A program made the position numbers and the translations under genes. A stretch of DNA of 64,000 bases from Prorocentrum cordatum (taxonomy: Eukaryota > Sar > Dinophyceae > Prorocentrales > Prorocentraceae). Shown here one piece after another: positions 1 through 12,007 of the stretch. How positions within the stretch are numbered: position 1 is the first letter of the stretch; every line of letters starts with the position of its first letter. The notes beneath the pieces were generated by a model that searched no databases, had not been told where the DNA came from, and saw only the letters and a program-made list of their open reading frames with translations. The DNA lies in assembly GCA_963575745.1 (NCBI GenBank), contig CAUYUJ010014205.1, positions 314,501-378,500 on the forward strand. The letters run 5' to 3'.

Positions 1-3000
1 ATGTATTTTGGGACGATCTGACGAGTGTGTTGTTGAATGCACGAGGCAAGTACCCATGTGCGCATGTAGTGTTGTGCAAAGATGCAAATGCCAAGAAACC
101 CTCGCCCCGAGATACGTCGCCTCCATCGAGAGACAGAAATGACGACAACCGTTGGCGTTTCATGACACTTCTGCATAATACGTCTTTGCATGCGTCGTCA
201 GAGAAATTTGAGCACGGATGCACGTGGAGGTCGCCGAGAGGCACTGTCTCGTCGATCGATTATGTTTGCACCAGTACCCAGCTTGATGCCGATGTTAAAC
301 GAGCGTGCGTCGAAGACAGCGCGCCCTTAACAATCGGCGGACAGGAAGATCAAAGGTTGCTCGTGGCAGAGTTTGGGGTTTCCCCAGGGCTGCCATGACA
401 GCCCGGCGGAGAAAACCAAAGGCCCCGGGAAGTTCCGCTTCAATCAGCTGGAGTTGAGGAGCGGATGGGCCGTTGAGCGATTCAAGCGTTACGCGTGGGA
501 TTTCTCACCCCAGCCAGGCACTGTCGACGAGCACCTTCGCGATTTGAATGCCTACGTGAAGGCGCCTGCTTTGAAGTGTTTTGGCGAGCCTAGAGACATC
601 CCGCAAAAATCTTGGATAACCCCAGACACTTGGGTCATCGCGAGGCGCGTTGCTCCCATGCGGAGGCGGATGCATAAACTCGGTTCTTGTTTTAACGCGT
701 TCTTGGTTGAGCGAGCATTTTATGCATGGGCGCCCTTGCGCGGGTGCGTGTTCCAAGCTCCCTCGCAAGCGTCGCGCGGCTGGGCGGCAATCGGCCAGAG
801 CGAGACCGCGAGGGCAAAACAACGCCATGTGGCAACCCTCAAAGCAGGCGTTCGCTTGTCTTGGACGCTTCGAGTGTCTCCGTAAAGCCACTTGTCAACA
901 GAGATCGCGAAGCTTGGTGGCGCGACGCCGCCTGGGAGATCCAGTGTGCGTCGCAATCGGGTGACATGCGGCGCAGGTTTCGATTGCCTGGCAAACTAGA
1001 CGGAAGGCAAAAGGCCACCTCGGGCTCTGCCATTCGAAAGAAAAGTGGCGAACCGGTCGCTGGCGAGCCAGAGCGCCAAGGACGATGGCAAGAGCATTTT
1101 GCCGAGGTGTTCAGAGGGGCGATCGCGAGTAAGGCATTGCTGCGCGCGCCTGCGCCGCAAGACATCGCGCGAAGCACGAGTCTCAAGCTGTCGCCTGAGC
1201 GGGCGGCGCGGGCACACCGCAAGCGAGAATCTTGTCGCGGCGTCGGCCCAGATGAGATGCCAGCCGAGCTCTTGAAGGCAGGGGGAGACGCCATCGCTGT
1301 GAAATATTTTGCAGTCGAGAAACGTGTTGTTGAAAGCGAAACTTGGCCAGACGATTGGATGGGGGGTCGTGTGCAGGAGATTTCCTAGGTGAAGGAGTCG
1401 GACGACGAGTGCGACAACAACAGGGGAGCGCCGTTGTCTGACCATGCAGGAAAGGCATTTTGCCCCCAGCTAAGCGAGCGCATCGAACCGCGCTACAACT
1501 CTTGCCTGCCAACGTCGCAGTACGGCGCAATTAAAGGAGGTGGGACCGATGTTGCCCACAACCTGGTTCGCGCCGTTATAGAATATGCGTCGTCGCATTG
1601 TTTGTCAATATTTGTGCTGTTCATTGATTTGGTCAAGGCTTTCGACGGAATCATCCGCGAACTCATATTTGGCTTCTCAGCTTCTTCCCAAGAGTCGCCC
1701 GTCGAGTACTTGGCGCCCCTCGGCGTTGACCAGGACGTTGCCGAGTGGCTGGCGTCTTACATATGCTCCGAAGGAGGCGTGTTTGAACAGTGGAACGTGG
1801 ACCTGAAAGTTACCTCCCTTGTGGCGCGGCTGCACGAGGGGCCGCGGTTCCCGCGCGGCTCGCTCGACACAGTTGCGCGGTCGCACAAGGGAGGGCGCCG
1901 GGGATGCATCTTCGGAGCTGCGGTTTTCAACGCGGGATACTCGGTCCCGATCAAAATGTTCCACGAGGACATGAGGCGCAAAGGCATTGCCCTACGCGCG
2001 AGGTCGGGGGAGAAGGCTCTCTGGGGCACCACCGAGGACGAAGGGGGGGGGCCGCCGCCGAGGAGGAAATCATCGACGCCACGTTCGTGGACGACGAATG
2101 CATCGTGTTAGTGGCTGCCTCCCCACAGCTCCTCGAACGTGCTATCCAGACGTTGCTAGAAGTATTTGTTCCGCTTATGCGCAATGGTGATAAATTGGGC
2201 CCCGGGCAAGACGGGGCGCATGCTCCGGTATAGGGGCAAAAACGCCAGCGCGCACTGGGAACAGCACAGGCACGAGGACGGCGTGTACGTCACATCAGAT
2301 CACGATGGCGCCATCAAATTATCCATTGTGTCGAAGTATAAGCATCTCGGAACAGTTGTCTCCATCGCAGGCACCTGTAAACCCGATGCTGAGAAGAGGG
2401 CGTCAGCAGCCATGGACGCATGCGCGCCAGTTGCGATCCGTGTATTTGGCGCTACGAACATATCCATCGCTACAAAGATGCACGCCGTGAAGGCACGCAT
2501 CTTGACAAAGCTGATGTTCCATGCGCACGTTGTCGCGCCTGGGCGCTACGGCGCATTGTGGACAAGGTCCGGTCTGGGCCAGGGCAAGGCACGGACCTGC
2601 AAGCGCGGCAATCCTTGGGGGCGGCATCCATAGATTGCTTGGCTTTGCAGGCTAGACTGAGGTATCTGCGGAGGCTTCTCCTCTCTGGCAGAACACGGTT
2701 GCTGGCGCTGCTGTCACCGAAGCGCAATGGCAAAATGATGCCATATACGCGGGTCGTGCTCGATGACCTAACCGCGGTGCAAATGCTGAGCAGCCAATGT
2801 GCACCGTTGGGAAACCCCAGCGAAAACGCAAGACAATGGTTGGACGTGATATGCGGCCAAGACCAGCGATGGCACGATATCGTTGATGCGATTCACTTTT
2901 CAGAGAGCAAGTGTGACAGCTGTGCCTCGCCGGACGGGGTACAGCTCAATTTCGCTTGCGACATGCGCCCCGGGCCCAATCCACCAGCATTTGCAACCAG

Positions 3001-3334
3001 ATTAGGGCTCGTGCAACACAAGCGCGCCGTGCACGGCGTCAGGAACGAAGCGAGGAGGTACGTCTCGGCGGACGGCGTTTGCCCTGTGTGCCATAAAGAC
3101 TTCTGGCGGCGCTTCCGCTGCATTCGCCACCTGTCGGGATCCCCCCCAAACGCATGCACGGAGATGCTACGTTCGGGGGCTGTAGAGCCTCTCCCCGACG
3201 ACCTCGTGGAGTCCCTGGACAGCGCCGACAGGGCGCTGTGCCGGAAGGCATATAAGGAGGGGCATGTCAGGCCCTTGGCTGCAGGAGCGGTGAAGACCGC
3301 CGCAAGATGCACCACGGGAAGTGACAAGAGCTGA
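1..3334 (+). pseudogene. LINE-type retrotransposon relic: endonuclease C-terminus, reverse transcriptase, zinc finger
   Basis: Remains of a non-LTR retrotransposon polyprotein that would nick target DNA and copy its own RNA. The window opens inside the endonuclease; its C-terminal piece TVSSIDYV lies in 27-398. A linker follows (373-885), then the RT amino region with GPDEMPAELLK near 1250. Motif A LFIDLVKAFD is at about 1617-1646, motif B RRGCIFGAAVFN near 1900, and motif C FVDDECIVL near 2090 in another frame. KYKHLGTVV (thumb) is near 2335. A C-terminal finger-like stretch CPVCHKDFWRRFRCIRHL is near 3080, with a TGA stop at 3332-3334. At least five frame changes and a stop at 1386-1388 show it is dead. 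Motif order and family assignment rest on established LINE architecture; the exact clade is unknown. Confidence 0.5.
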
Positions 3335-3360
3335 GTGTGCGCTCGCACGAGGACGAAGTT

Positions 3361-3450
3361 TCACACACACACACACACACACACACCTTGAGACGCCTCG
3401 AGCCTACCTTGGGAAGAAGAAGAAGAAGAAGAAGAAGAAGAAGAAGAAGG
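3361..3450. repeat. (CA)n and (AAG)n microsatellites at the LINE 3' end
   Basis: About 12 CA units (3361-3385), a short spacer, then about 12 AAG/GAA units (3415-3450) follow the LINE stop codon directly. They may be the element's simple-sequence 3' tail or its target. No poly(A) is present here. Confidence 0.5.
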
Positions 3451-4697
3451 GCCTCTTGGGCGATTTTTTGGAGCACTTGGGCAGTCTCGGGCCGTCGGAA
3501 GGCCGACAGAAAGCAAATGCAACAATCCTTCAAAAATTCTTTTCGGAAATCGATGATTTTGACCTTTTCGGGCCTTCCTGGAGGCCCTCGTGGAGGCCTC
3601 TTGAGCCGTTTTGGGTCATCTTTGTGCCATATTCGGCCGTCTTGGTGGGCCCCTGGCCCGTCCGACGCCGTCGGAAGCCGTTTGGGGGGCCTCTCTGGGC
3701 CGACTTGGGGCCCTCTTGGAATGCTCCAGGGCCGTCTTGGAGGCCAGCTTGGGCGTCTGAAAAGCCTCCTGGGCCGTTTTGGGGGCCTCTTGGGGGCCTC
3801 TTGGGCCGTTCTGGGGCCATCTTGGAGGCCTCTTGGGCGATCCTTGGGCGATCTTTGGGGGCTCTTGGGCAGTCTCGGGCCGTCGGAAGGCCGGAAAAAA
3901 AACAAATGCCACAATCCTTCAAACATTCATGGGAAATATATGATTTTGGCCTCTTCGGGCCTTCCTGGAAGCACTCTCGGAGGCTTCTTGGACCGTCGGA
4001 AGGCCGAAACGAAGCAAATGCCAAAATCATTCGGAAACTTACGGGAACTCAGTGTTTTTGGCCTTCTCTTGCTTTGCCTTCCTGGAAGCTCTCTTGGAGG
4101 CCTCTTGGGCCGTCTTGAGCCAGTTTCGAGCCAGCTTCGGCCATCTTGGTGGGCCCCTGGCCCGTGTGACGCCGTCGGAAGCCGTCTGGGAGGCCTCTCT
4201 GGCCCGACTTGGGGCCCCCTTGGGGTGCTCCAGGGCCGTCTTAGAGGCCATCTTGGGCGTCTTGGAGGCCTCTTGGGTCGTTGTTGTGCCCTCTTGGGGC
4301 CGTCTTGGGGGCCCCTTGGGCAGTCCTGAGGCCATTTTGGAGGCCTCTTGGGCGCTGTGGGGGCGATCTTGGGGGCCTCTTGGGTCGTCGGAAAGCAGAG
4401 AAGAAGCGAATGCCAAAATCCTTCAAAAACCTAAGGACAATCAATGATTTGGGCCTCTTCGGGCCCTCCTGGAGGACCTCTTGGAGGCCTCTTGGGCCGT
4501 CTTGGAGGCCTCTGGGGCCGTCTTCGGCCGTCTTGGACTCTCTTGGGCCGTATGGGAGGCCGTCTTGGACCATCTTGGGCGGACTTGGAGGCCATCTTGG
4601 ACCATCTTGGAGATCATCTTGGGCCAACATGGCCATCTTGGAGATCACCATGGGCCATCTTGAGCGACACATTGAAAGAATTGCGGGCCTTCCGGGT

Positions 4698-4960
4698 GGC
4701 CGGCGGGACGGGCCGAAGCCCCAGGGGGAGTTCTTTGGGAAAAATTGCCAAAACCAAAAACGTAATAATTCGGGCACGCCAGGCACCCCTATGATGAATC
4801 GACAGGGGGCCAGCGGATCGAAGACGCTTGCGGCGAGTCACCGCCGCCCCCTTGCCTTTGTGGAAGCGCTTGTGTGGCCGAACGTTGAGGCCAGACCTGC
4901 CAAGCCATCGGACCATGTGTTCCCCGAATCGGTTTGGAAAGCCTTCGGGGAACACGTGGG
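4698..4960. repeat. Interspersed 260-bp module with 15-bp hairpin, copy 1
   Basis: A non-GGCC module inside the array. It starts GGCCGGCGGGACGGGCC and ends with an inverted repeat: arms 4914-4928 and 4944-4958 pair 14 of 15 bases, left arm CATGTGTTCCCCGAA, 15-base loop. Related copies are at 6410, 13945 and, without the hairpin, 15283. Confidence 0.5.
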
Positions 4961-6409
4961 CATCTTGAAGGTCCTCTTGGCCGCCTGGAGGCCATTTTGA
5001 CCCTTTCGGGCCTTCTTGAAGGACGTCTTGGAGGGCTCGTGGGCCGTCTTGGAGGCCATCTTGAGCGTATTGTAGGCCTCCTCGGCCGTCTTGGGGGCCT
5101 TTTGAGGCCGTCTTGGGCCTCTTGGGCGATTTTTCGGGGCACTTGGGCCGCCTCGGGCCGTCGGAAGGCCGAAAAAAAAGCAAATGCTACAACCCTTCAA
5201 AAACTCATGAGAAATCAAACCATTAATTTCTTTTTTCGGGCCTTCCTGGAGGCCCTCTTGGAGGCCTCCTGGGCCATCTTAGGGCCATGTTCGGCCGTCT
5301 TGGTGGGCCCTTGGCCCGTCTGACGCCGTCGAAAGCTGCTTGGGGGGCCTCTCTGAGCCGACTTGGGGCCCTCTTGGAATGCTCCAGGGCCGTCTTGGAG
5401 GCCATCTTGGGCGTCTAAAAAAGCCTCATGGGCCGTTTTGGGTGCCTCTTGGGGCCGTCTTGTGGGCCTCTAGGGCCGTTCTGGGGCTTGGACGATATTT
5501 GGGCGATCTTTGGGGTCTTGGGCCGTATCGGGCCGTCGGAAGGCCGAAACGAAGGAACATCTGTGTTTGTTTGCATTTTCTGGCCTTCCTGGAGGCTCTC
5601 TTGGAGGCCGTCTTGGGCCAGCTTCGAGCCAACTTCGGCTATCTTGGTGGGCTCCTGGCCCGTCTGACGCAGTCGGAAGCCGTTCGGGGAGCCTTTCTGG
5701 GCCGACTCGGGGCCCCCTTGGGGTGCTCCAGGGCCGTCTTAGAAGCCGTGTTGGGCGTCTTGGGGGTTCTTGGGCCGTCTCGGGCCGTCGGAAGGCCGAA
5801 ACGAAGCAAATGTCGAAATCCTATGGGAACTCAGTGTTGTTGGCCTTTTCTTGCTTTGCCTTCCTGGAAGCCCTCTTGGAGGCCTCTTGGGCCGTCTTGA
5901 GCCAGCTTCGAGCCGACTTCGGCCATCTTGGTGGGCCCCTGGCCCGTGTGACGCCGTCGGAAGCCGTCTGGGAGGCCTTTCTGGGCCGACTTAAGGCCCT
6001 CTTGGGGTGCTCCAGGGCCGTCTTAGAGGCCATCTTGGGCGTCTTGGAGGCCTCTTGGGTCGTTGTTGTGCCCTCTTGGGGCCGTCTTGGGGGCCTCTTG
6101 GGCAGTCCTGAGGCCATCTTGGAGGCCTCTTGGGCGCTGCGGGGGCGATCTTGGGGGCCTCTTGGGTCGTCGGAAAGCAGAGAAGAAGCGAATGCCAAAA
6201 TCCTTCAAAAACCTAAGGACAATCAATGATTTGGGCCTCTTCGGGCCCTCCTGGAGGACCTCTTGGAGGCCTCTTGGGCCGTCTTGGAGGCCTCTGGGGA
6301 GCCGTCTTGGGGCGTCTTGGACTCTCTTGGGCCGTCTTGGACTTGGAGGCCATCTTGAGCCGTCTTGGAGGATTCTGTGGGGACGCTGAGGTGGTTCACG
6401 CGGCCTTCT

Positions 6410-6665
6410 AGTACCCCGGCGGAACGGGCCGAAGCCCCAGGGGGAGTTCTTTTGGAAAAGAACCAAACCGATAGGATCTAGCACGCCAGGCACCCCTGCG
6501 ATGAATCGACAGGGGGCGGCGGATCTAAGACGCCTACGGCGAATCACCGCCGCCCCTTGCTTTTTTGGAAGCGCCTATGTGGCCGAACGTTGAGGCCAGA
6601 CCTGCCAAGCTATCGGACCATGTGTTCCCCGAGTCGGTTTGGAAAGCCTTCGGGGAACACGTGGG
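6410..6665. repeat. Interspersed 260-bp module with hairpin, copy 2
   Basis: Same module as at 4698. Hairpin arms are 6619-6632 and 6650-6663, with one mismatch in 14. The loop sequence is nearly the same as in copy 1. Confidence 0.5.
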
Positions 6666-6947
6666 CATCTTGAAGATCCTCTTGGCCGTCTGGAGGCCAT
6701 TTTGCCCATTTCGGGCTTTTTTGGAGGACGTCTTGGAGGGCTCGTGGGCCGTCTTGGAGGCCATCTTGGGCGTCTTAAAAGCCTCCTGAGCCGTCTTGGG
6801 GGCCTCTTGAGGCCGTCTTGGGCCTCTTGTGTGATCTTTGGGGGCACGTGGGCCGTCTCGGGTCGTCGGAAGGCCGAACAAAAACAAGGGAAATCAAACT
6901 GTTGTGCCTTTTCGGGCCTTCCTGGAGGCCCTCTTGGAGGGCTCTTG

Positions 6948-7004
6948 GGCCTTGGAGATAGTTTATCGCGTTGGCCTGGCAGTTCGTTGATCCGCAACCG
7001 TTGG
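6948..7004 (+). repeat. Split direct repeat A1 of the PAT-like element
   Basis: 57 bp starting GGCCTTGGAGATAGTTTATC. It matches A2 (12726-12782) with one visible mismatch and marks the left terminus of the element. The first GGCC is shared with the flanking satellite. Confidence 0.5.
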
Positions 7005-7039
7005 TTCAATCCGGGCGCGGGCGGCCTGGCACAGCTGGG

Positions 7040-8604
7040 AAGCCTCTGGCACGGCAAGAGGTGCACCTGCCAGATGGACTTCGGCGAGGGGTTCTCGGTC
7101 GACCGCGAGCTGCTGCGCCTGCTGGAGGGCCAGCTGCAGCGTTGCGGGCCGTCCAACCTCACTGTCCCCGCGCCGTGTGCGCAGCCTGAGTGCTCGGGCT
7201 ACCAGGGCCTCGCGGTGCTGCTGGTGGCGGTGCTGGCGTTCCTGGCGGGCGTCTGCGCCTCGACGGCCCGCGGCTGGTGGTGGCTGCACCGCGGGGCGGC
7301 GGCCGCCCCAGACCGCCTCTGCCTGCCAGAGGTCCCAGATGTCCGCTCACCGTCGTCAGGGCCAGCGAGTGCTCGTCTCCTACGATGTGCACCTGCGTAA
7401 GCTGCTCTGGCATGAGAGGCTCTTGTGCGCGCGCGTGCACGAGGGCTCGCGGGTGGTCGCTACGCCCGAGCGACATCTACCTGGAGGACCTCCAAGACGG
7501 GATCGAGAGCCCGGTGCCGCTCGGGCCGATGGGTGGGCTGCCGGCGGGCTGGAGCCGCGGGCTGACGCACGCGTTCCGGGGCTCGCCCCAGGGGCCGCTG
7601 CACCAGGCCGAGAGCTTGCGCCTGCAGGCGGAAGGTGCGGAGCTGGCGGAGCAGGAGCGGCGTGACCTCGGCCTCGGCGCTGCTCGGCCCGCGCCCCTCC
7701 CCTCTGTTTCGCCGCCGCCGCTGGCGCTGGAGGGCGACCCCGCGGCGGGCGAGGGCGAGTGGCGCTTTTCCGAGAGTCGAGGAGAGGCGCGCTTGGGCGA
7801 GCGCGCTGGTGCGGCAGAGCTGGAGGCTGGCTGTCGCCGCGGTGATCGAGGGGTGGCCCAGGTGGGTGGACTCTTTGTCGCGCGCTCCTTCCGGCCAGGC
7901 GAGAAGGTGCCGACGCCCAGGGGAGGGGCCGCCCCGGGGGGGGCCTCTCAGCGAGCTGCGGACGCTCCCCGCGAGGCACGAGAAGGAGAGCCAGTGCCAC
8001 CGCTGCTACAAGGAGGCCGCGTCCTTCACCACGACCACAGCCTTCGACCATGGCCCATCAGCGGGCCTCGGGCGGCGGAATGGCTCGCGCGCGAGATCGC
8101 TCGCCAGGAGCTGACACCAGTGCGCGGGCACTTCTGGCGGCGCCAGCTGTTGGGCCTGGGCCCCAGCGACTGGGGGCGGGAGAGCATGAGTCCCGCAGCC
8201 GGCTCTTCGAGCACGCCTTGACGTACGACCAGCTCAACTTCGGCGAGTTGGCCTCTCTGGAGCTCGCGGGCCGGCGCTACGGGCTGCTGGAGGAGAGGCG
8301 CGCTCGGATGCTGATCTCGGCGACGGCAGGCGGTGACAGCGGCCACCTTGACAACGACGGGCTCCTCATGGGCGAGGAGGGCCGGCACGGCCGCGCGCTG
8401 GTCGCGCCAGCGCTGGAGACCTGGATCTCGCAGAAGATGTCGGAGGAAAGCGCCGTGCTCAAGGAGCGCCGCAAGGCCATGGAGGAGCGTCAGCTGGCTC
8501 GCTCGACGGACGCGACCCCGGGTGTCTCAAGCAAGATGATCGACGATAAGCCCCCCAGGAACCCGCGCAAGAAAGGCGTCGGGCAGGGGGGCGGGGCTGC
8601 TTGA
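7040..8604 (+). pseudogene. gag-like region of the PAT-like element
   Basis: Presumed structural protein of the retroelement, split between frames. The first part (about 7040-7400) has a Cys-containing start CTCQMDFGEGFSVDRELL and a hydrophobic stretch LAVLLVAVLAFLAGVCAS that could span a membrane. The middle part (7340-8220) contains SYDVHLRKLLWHERLL and DIYLEDLQDGIE in two different frames. The last part (8050-8604, stop TGA) contains LTYDQLNFGELASLELAGRR and a charged helix LKERRKAMEERQLA. I recognise this text style from dinoflagellate DIRS-like elements, from memory and not from a search. It overlaps the pol frame by 4 bases. Confidence 0.5.
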
Positions 8605-10750
8605 GCTACTTCGGACGACGGGGGCCCCCGGCCGTCGCCCCGGCTGCATACGGGAGGGTTGCTCGCGCCAGGAGGATGGCGAGCCGCCTTGGCGTCGCAG
8701 GTGAGGGACTCGACTGGGCGCGCGACCTGCTGCCTCTGCCGCCTGGTCGCTGCCTGGGTGATCTTCTGGAAGGGTTATCGCCGGCGGGGCCGGGTATTTC
8801 GCGCTGCGCGGACCGACGGCGCCCGCGCCGTCGGGCTGCGGAGGCGCGGCTGCAGGGCGGCGTCGCGACGCTCAATGCTCTTGGCGGGCGCGGCGAGGTG
8901 TGGGGCCCCAAAGTGTTGCCTGGTGCCATTCAACGCCGGGCCGTGGCCAGCCTGGCCAGGGCCTACTACTCCGTGCCGCCCCCGCCCGACGACTTCACCA
9001 CCTCGGGGGCGCGGGCTGCGCTTCGGGGCTGCGGATCCGGCCACGCATGCGATGGCGTCGTCGCCGGAGAGTTCGCCGCCTACCAGCGCAGCAGGCTTGC
9101 CCTGCCGGCGGTCGGCAACAAGGCGATCGACCTCGTCGGCTGCCTGCCCGACCACTACCAGAAGTTGCTGGAGGATGATGGCCGCGCGATTCGGCTGCCA
9201 GCAGCGCGCTCGCAGGACGGCGCGGCGAAGGCGGACGAAGGGGACGTCGCGATGGACCCTATCCTGTCGAGGTCGCCTAGCAAGTTCGCCGAGTTTTCGA
9301 ACAGTGCTTATGAATCTGGCGCTGTCGAGCCGGCGGCCGAGGCTCGCAATTGTGTGGGAATTTTCCTTGTTCGCAAGAAGGGCGGCTCGCTGCGGATCAT
9401 CTTCGATCCTCGGAAGACTAACGCGCAGTTCGCGCCGCCCGACGGCGTCGCCCTAGCCTCGCCCGAGGCCCTCGGCGATCTGGAGCTGCCAGTTGGTCAG
9501 AAGTTGTGGGTCGGCGAGGGGGGCGTCGAGAACTGCTACTACCAGTTTCTGCTGCCAGTCGATCTGCGCGCCGACTTATCGCTGCCGGCGGCGCCGCGTC
9601 GGGCGCTGCCACGACGCTTGCGCGACTTGTTTCCTGCAGGTGCCGAGCTGGTGCGCTTCCAGGTTCGCGCGGCGCCGATGGGCTGGGGCTGGGCGGCGGC
9701 GCTCGCGCAGGCGGCGAAAACGGAGCTGCTGCGGTCAAGCCCGCTGGGCCCTCGACGCTGGCTCTGCAACCGCCGCTGCGCGCCCGCCGTCGCCAAGCGC
9801 GAGCCCGCGGCTCTCCTGCACATCGACAACTTCGCCTCGTTGGGGACCGTGAAGGAGGCCGTCCGAGTCGACGGCGACTCGATGGAGAGGCAGCTGAGGG
9901 GTCGTGGTCTGGCTACTCATGACGTCTCCGGGCCGCAGGTCGACGCGGACCTCCCGGGCTTCCACGTCGCCGGGGGGGGGGGGGGGCGCGATCCACGTCG
10001 CGCCCAAGCGGTTCTGGCGGCTGGTCCTGAGACTGAACTACACCCCGACGCATCCGCCCCTGACGGGGGCCGAGCTGGAGAGGCTGATCGGGCACCTGAC
10101 GCACGTCCTCTTGCTGCGGCGCGAGATGCTCAGTCTGCTCAGCGCCTCCTACGTCTTCATCAGCAAGTGCTACGCTCGCCGATCGCGGCTCTGGCCTTCA
10201 GTGCGTCGGGAGCGGCCCGATGCGGGCGCTGCTGCCGCTGGTGTGGGCCGATATGCGAGGCGCCCGGGCGCCTAGCGCCATGGCCGTGGACGCGCCCCCG
10301 ACGGGCCTGGGCGCCGAGGAGTGCGCGGCCGCCCCCGCCGAGGTGGGCCGCATCGGGCGTGCGCGAGAACGCTGGCGGTTCAAGGAGCGCGAGCTGGTGG
10401 CCGAGGGCTCGAGAGCTCGCGCCTTGCGAGAGGGCGCCGCGGGCGACTCCGCCTTTCCCGACGTGCCCGCCGCCTTCTGCCAGTCATCTCTGTGGAAGAC
10501 CGTGGCTTCGAGGCGCTGGCGGCATAAGGTTCCGATCCATCTCCTGGAGGGCGCGAGGCGCTGCTCTGGGCGATGCGGAGGCAGGTGCGCCGCATGTCAC
10601 ACCGCGGCTGCCGGCTGCTCTTCCTGTCCGATAACATGTGCATCTGTTGTGTTGTCGCAAAAGGTCGTGTCGAGTCTCAGCTCGTTGGTCTCCTTTCAGA
10701 GTGGAACCCCGCCGACGGCCCTTCCAGGCGGTTCGAGCCTCGCCGTTTGC
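8601..10750 (+). pseudogene. Reverse transcriptase-RNase H of the PAT-like element
   Basis: Would copy element RNA into DNA. RT fingers FLVRKKGGSLRIIFDPRKTN lie at about 9364-9423, a motif A-like ENCYYQFLLP near 9529, motif B PMGWGWAAALAQ near 9676, and motif C HIDN in place of the usual YxDD near 9820. A run of 15 G (9972-9986) coincides with a frame change; the downstream text RLIGHLTHVLLLRRE continues in another frame (9990-10275). RNase H-like pieces follow in further frames: MAVDAPPTGLGAEE near 10279, LLFLSDNM near 10619 and SEWNPADGPSR near 10696. It is fragmented over at least four frames. The G-run frameshift could be a base-calling error, but the other breaks argue for genuine decay. 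Confidence 0.5.
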
Positions 10751-10924
10751 GGGGTGATGGGACGCCGAACGCTCCTGGCGGCAGCACCGAGGTAGCCGCC
10801 GCCGCTGGCCTCGAGCGCGCCCGCGGGCCGCCGGCGAGCTGCGGCGTCGCCTCGGGGTGCCCCGCCAGGGCAGACTCGCGCCAGATGCCGAGGCCCCGCG
10901 GCCGACCCGCCGGCCGCGATAGCC

Positions 10925-12007
10925 TTGGCGCGGCACCGCCTCCTGGGCTCGAGCGCCTCCGACGTGAATCTGGAGACGGTGAGGTCACCGACGCAGCCGC
11001 GCTACCGGCGCTGCCCCCGTGCCCTTTGCCGCTGGCTGGGTCTGGTGACTCTGGGCAACTGGGGCGCCCTGGAGGGGAACGACGTGCTGCTGCTGTCCCG
11101 GAAAGGCGAGCTCTCGGAAGATGCTTGGTACGACAGGGCGGCGGAGCCGCTGTCGGCGATGCTGTTGGCGAGGCCGGCGCTGGGGCGACCCATGCAGACT
11201 GTGCTGTCGCGGGGCAGCCGTGCGCTGCTGGGCTGGAAGCGCAAGCGACCAGGCCCCTCGCGCCCGCCGCCTTCCTGGCTCGTCCTGCGTGGCGTTCAGG
11301 GGACCCCGCTGCTGCAGGGCCAGGGGGCGCTGGCGCGCGCCCTCAGCCTCCCGTTCCCCTGCCATCTGCGACCAGGCGGGCTGCTGGCCGCGAAGGCGGG
11401 TCAGCTGGTGGCACCGGTTCAGGGCCGGCAAGGCGGGTCCCACGGATGGTCGCTGCGGCTGCATCCCGAGGGGCTGCTGGGGCCTATCAAGGCAGGCAGG
11501 CAGGACGGCTCGCCGCCGCTGGACGTCACCAAGCTCCTCTGGCACACGCCTGCGCCGAGCGAGCGCAAGGCGCGGCTGGGGCCCCGCGCGCCGCTGTGGA
11601 GTTTCGGCTACGCGCAGCTGCTCGCGGAGTCCGAGGAGTCGCTGGCGGCGCTGGGCCTGCGAGGTCTCGTCGCCACGCTGCCCGGCCTGAGGCGCGGCGG
11701 GGCCAGTCCCGTCGGGATCGCGGGTCGCAGGTATCAGGAGGCAGCGGTCATGCGCGACCGCGGGCAGGCCCGGCTCTCGGTCAGAAGATGCGAGCGGCAC
11801 GGGCGCCCGGCGCTGCCGCCGGCGGCGGCGCCGCCCGCGGTGCAGCGGCAGCCGCGCATGAGCCTGCTGCGACTGTCCAGCCTGTCCGGGCTCAGCTCCA
11901 CGCAGCGATCAACCGAGTTCGTCTGGGCAGAGAACGCATCGCCGTCGAGGTCTTCTCGGGCTCGGGAGGCCGCCGCGCTGCGAGCGCGAGCGCGAGCGTT
12001 GAAGTGA
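10925..12007 (+). pseudogene. Tyrosine-recombinase-like domain of the PAT-like element
   Basis: Would join the circular DNA copy to its target. An open stretch contains SRGSRALLGWKRKRPGPSRP, then LRPGGLLAAKAGQLVAP, LLWHTPAPSERK, LRRGGAS (11687-11707) and SVRRCERHGR (from 11777). By analogy with related elements, LRRGGAS corresponds to the box II arginine/histidine region and SVRRC to the segment that normally ends in the catalytic tyrosine. Here that position is Cys (codon 11789-11791), so the enzyme would be inactive. The family assignment rests on order, neighbours and these weak motifs, hence moderate confidence. Confidence 0.5.

Larger units (their letters stand above)
3450..6951. repeat. 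GGCC minisatellite array 1 with higher-order structure
   Basis: Dense, imperfect repetition of 10-20 base units of the form CTTGGGCCGTCTTGGAGGCC. The array is broken at intervals by a more AT-rich spacer of about 70 bp that begins CGTCGGAAGGCCGAAA and contains AATGCCAAAATCCTTCAAAA. Spacer starts are near 3497, 3888, 3995, 4388, 5158, 5783, 6168 and 6863, so many higher-order units are about 390 bp. 4052-4500 and 5834-6290 are near-identical copies. Both strands stay open for hundreds of codons because the unit lacks stops. The predicted proteins are Gly/Leu/Trp/Ser repeats on one strand and Pro/Arg/Gln/Asp repeats on the other; I do not regard them as genes. Confidence 0.5.

Noticed and set aside
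6948-7014. tRNA-like segment (GGTTCAATCC at 7003-7012 resembling a B box)
   Set aside because: The matching position after repeat A2 reads differently, and no convincing cloverleaf could be drawn.
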